NCBI GenBank assembly: GCA_003557125.1
Contig: PWPN01000067.1
Span: 1 to 5,911 of the forward strand
Source of the DNA: Phycisphaerae bacterium
GTDB taxonomy: Bacteria; Planctomycetota; Phycisphaerae; UBA1845; PWPN01
Direction of reading: 5' to 3'
DNA: 5,911 bases
The notes beneath the pieces are model-generated. The model made no database searches, was not told the origin of the DNA, and saw only the letters and a list, made by a program, of their open reading frames with translations. The number at the start of each line of letters is the position of its first letter. Position 1 is the stretch's first letter. Both the position numbers and the translations under genes were made by a program. Below, piece by piece: positions 5,022-5,911 of this stretch.

Positions 5022-5051
5022 TTGAACGATTTGATTCGCGGCCGATGTAAG
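5022..5051 (+). promoter_or_regulatory. Weak candidate promoter for the dus gene
   Basis: TTGAAC (5022-5027) and TGTAAG (5046-5051), 18 bases apart, each match sigma-70 consensus at about 4 of 6 positions. Transcription would begin only a few bases before the Shine-Dalgarno site at 5064, which leaves a very short leader. The preceding terminator makes a promoter in this gap likely, but this exact placement is uncertain. Confidence 0.22.
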
Positions 5052-5075
5052 CAGCAGGAGCGTGAGGACGACCGA

Positions 5076-5911
5076 ATGCTGAAGCTGGGTGCGTTGACCA
5101 TCGATTTTCCGATCGTGCAGGCGGCGTTGAGCGGCTACAGCGACCTGGCGATGCGCCGCACCGCCCGCATGCACGGCGCGGAGTACGCGCTGGCCGAGGT
5201 CGTCCTCGATCAGACCCTGTTGACGCGCGGCAAGAAACAGCGGGCCTGGGCACACGTCCCCGAGGACGATCACCCCGTCGGCGGGCAACTGCTCGGGAAC
5301 GACCCCGCGCAATTCGGCGCCGCAGCCGATCGGCTCGTCGAAGCCGGCTACGACTGCGTCGACATCAACTTCGGGTGCCCGGTTCGCAAGGTGCTCGGGC
5401 GTTGTCGGGGCGGTTTCCTCCTGAGCGAACCGGGCCGGGCCCTGACGATTGTGCGGGCCGTCCTGGACGCAGTGGACGGGCGCACGCCGGTGACGGTGAA
5501 AATGCGACGCGGGCTCGACGACACCGCGACGAGCGAACGGAACTTTTTCGAAATACTCGACGGCGTGCTCACAGCCGGGGCCGCGGCGGTGACCGTCCAT
5601 CCCCGGACCGTGCAGCAGCGATACGTAGGCCCCAGCGACTGGTCGTTTCTGAAGCGCGTCAAGCGCCATGTGGGTTCGGCGACGATCCTGGGCAGCGGCG
5701 ACCTTTTTACCGCAGCCGACTGCCTGCGGATGATGGACGCCACGGGTGTCGACGGCGTCACGGTCGCGCGGGGAGCGATCGGCAACCCGTGGATCTTCCA
5801 GGAAGCCCGCGCGCTGCGGGACGGCCGGGCGTTGCCCCACCCTCCGAGCGTCGCCGAACAGGGCCGGACATTGCGACGGCATTTCGAGTGGTCCTGCGAG
5901 GTGCAGGGCCC
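5076..5911 (+). CDS. dus: tRNA-dihydrouridine synthase (DusB-like), C-terminus off window
   Basis: The first 278 residues are present, with no stop before the window edge. Dus enzymes use FMN and NADPH to reduce uridines to dihydrouridine in tRNA. The FMN barrel shows AALSGYSDLAMR (16-27, the usual APM-G-TD-FR region), VGGQLLGNDP and NFGCPVRKV with the catalytic cysteine C101. It also has VKMRRG (K142), VHPRT with H175 and R177, GSGDLF and ARGAIGNPWIF (231-241). The start is firm: GAGGA at 5064-5068 is 7 bases before ATG 5076. Unusual wording includes GRCRGGFLL where most Dus proteins have a small-residue G-G-A-L loop, and GSGD in place of the common NGD. I recall both from planctomycete homologues. 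The small helical tRNA-binding domain should begin near residue 250 and is cut off. A long minus-strand frame over the same region is a shadow. Confidence 0.93.
   Translation, partial: MLKLGALTIDFPIVQAALSGYSDLAMRRTARMHGAEYALAEVVLDQTLLTRGKKQRAWAHVPEDDHPVGGQLLGNDPAQFGAAADRLVEAGYDCVDINFGCPVRKVLGRCRGGFLLSEPGRALTIVRAVLDAVDGRTPVTVKMRRGLDDTATSERNFFEILDGVLTAGAAAVTVHPRTVQQRYVGPSDWSFLKRVKRHVGSATILGSGDLFTAADCLRMMDATGVDGVTVARGAIGNPWIFQEARALRDGRALPHPPSVAEQGRTLRRHFEWSCEVQG

Noticed and set aside
4782..5882. 366-codon minus-strand frame at the right end
   Set aside because: It is antisense to the Dus gene, which has a strong ribosome binding site and full catalytic motifs but no stop inside the window.

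Overview
The window comes from a GC-rich bacterium whose third codon positions are strongly G/C, so several real genes carry long antisense shadow frames. The partial Dus protein at the right edge has wording (CRGGFLL, GSGDLF, ARGAIGNPWIF) that I associate from memory with Planctomycetota, and the tandem cysteine-cluster genes fit that loosely. The phylum call is an inference of moderate strength.

Layout. Bases 1-175 are lower in GC than the rest and look like one end of an insertion sequence read on the minus strand. They hold the first ten codons of a probable IS110-family transposase (31 down to 1, with a clear Shine-Dalgarno site), preceded by a compact two-hairpin leader. That leader is where IS110-group elements encode their bridge RNA. 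Bases 176-301 hold a 20-bp perfect tandem repeat and a possible promoter. Bases 302-1813 (+) encode a cobalamin-binding-domain radical SAM enzyme of unknown substrate. Bases 1935-2009 (+) are a tRNA-His(GTG) gene with its own likely promoter.

Three minus-strand genes follow in transcription order 3922 to 2172: two different YkgJ-type cysteine-cluster proteins and an exported SagB-like nitroreductase. They probably form an operon. A 290-bp divergent intergenic region with a dyad over a candidate promoter separates them from a DedA-family membrane protein (+, 4213-4941). A probable intrinsic terminator (4969-5016) ends that unit. A tRNA-dihydrouridine synthase (+) then starts at 5076 and runs off the window.

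How the genes relate. Most are chromosomal housekeeping or orphan genes without one shared pathway. The units most worth attention are the IS110-like end with its structured leader, and the minus-strand redox/metal-type trio. Nothing here looks like a CRISPR array, phage module or known defence system.
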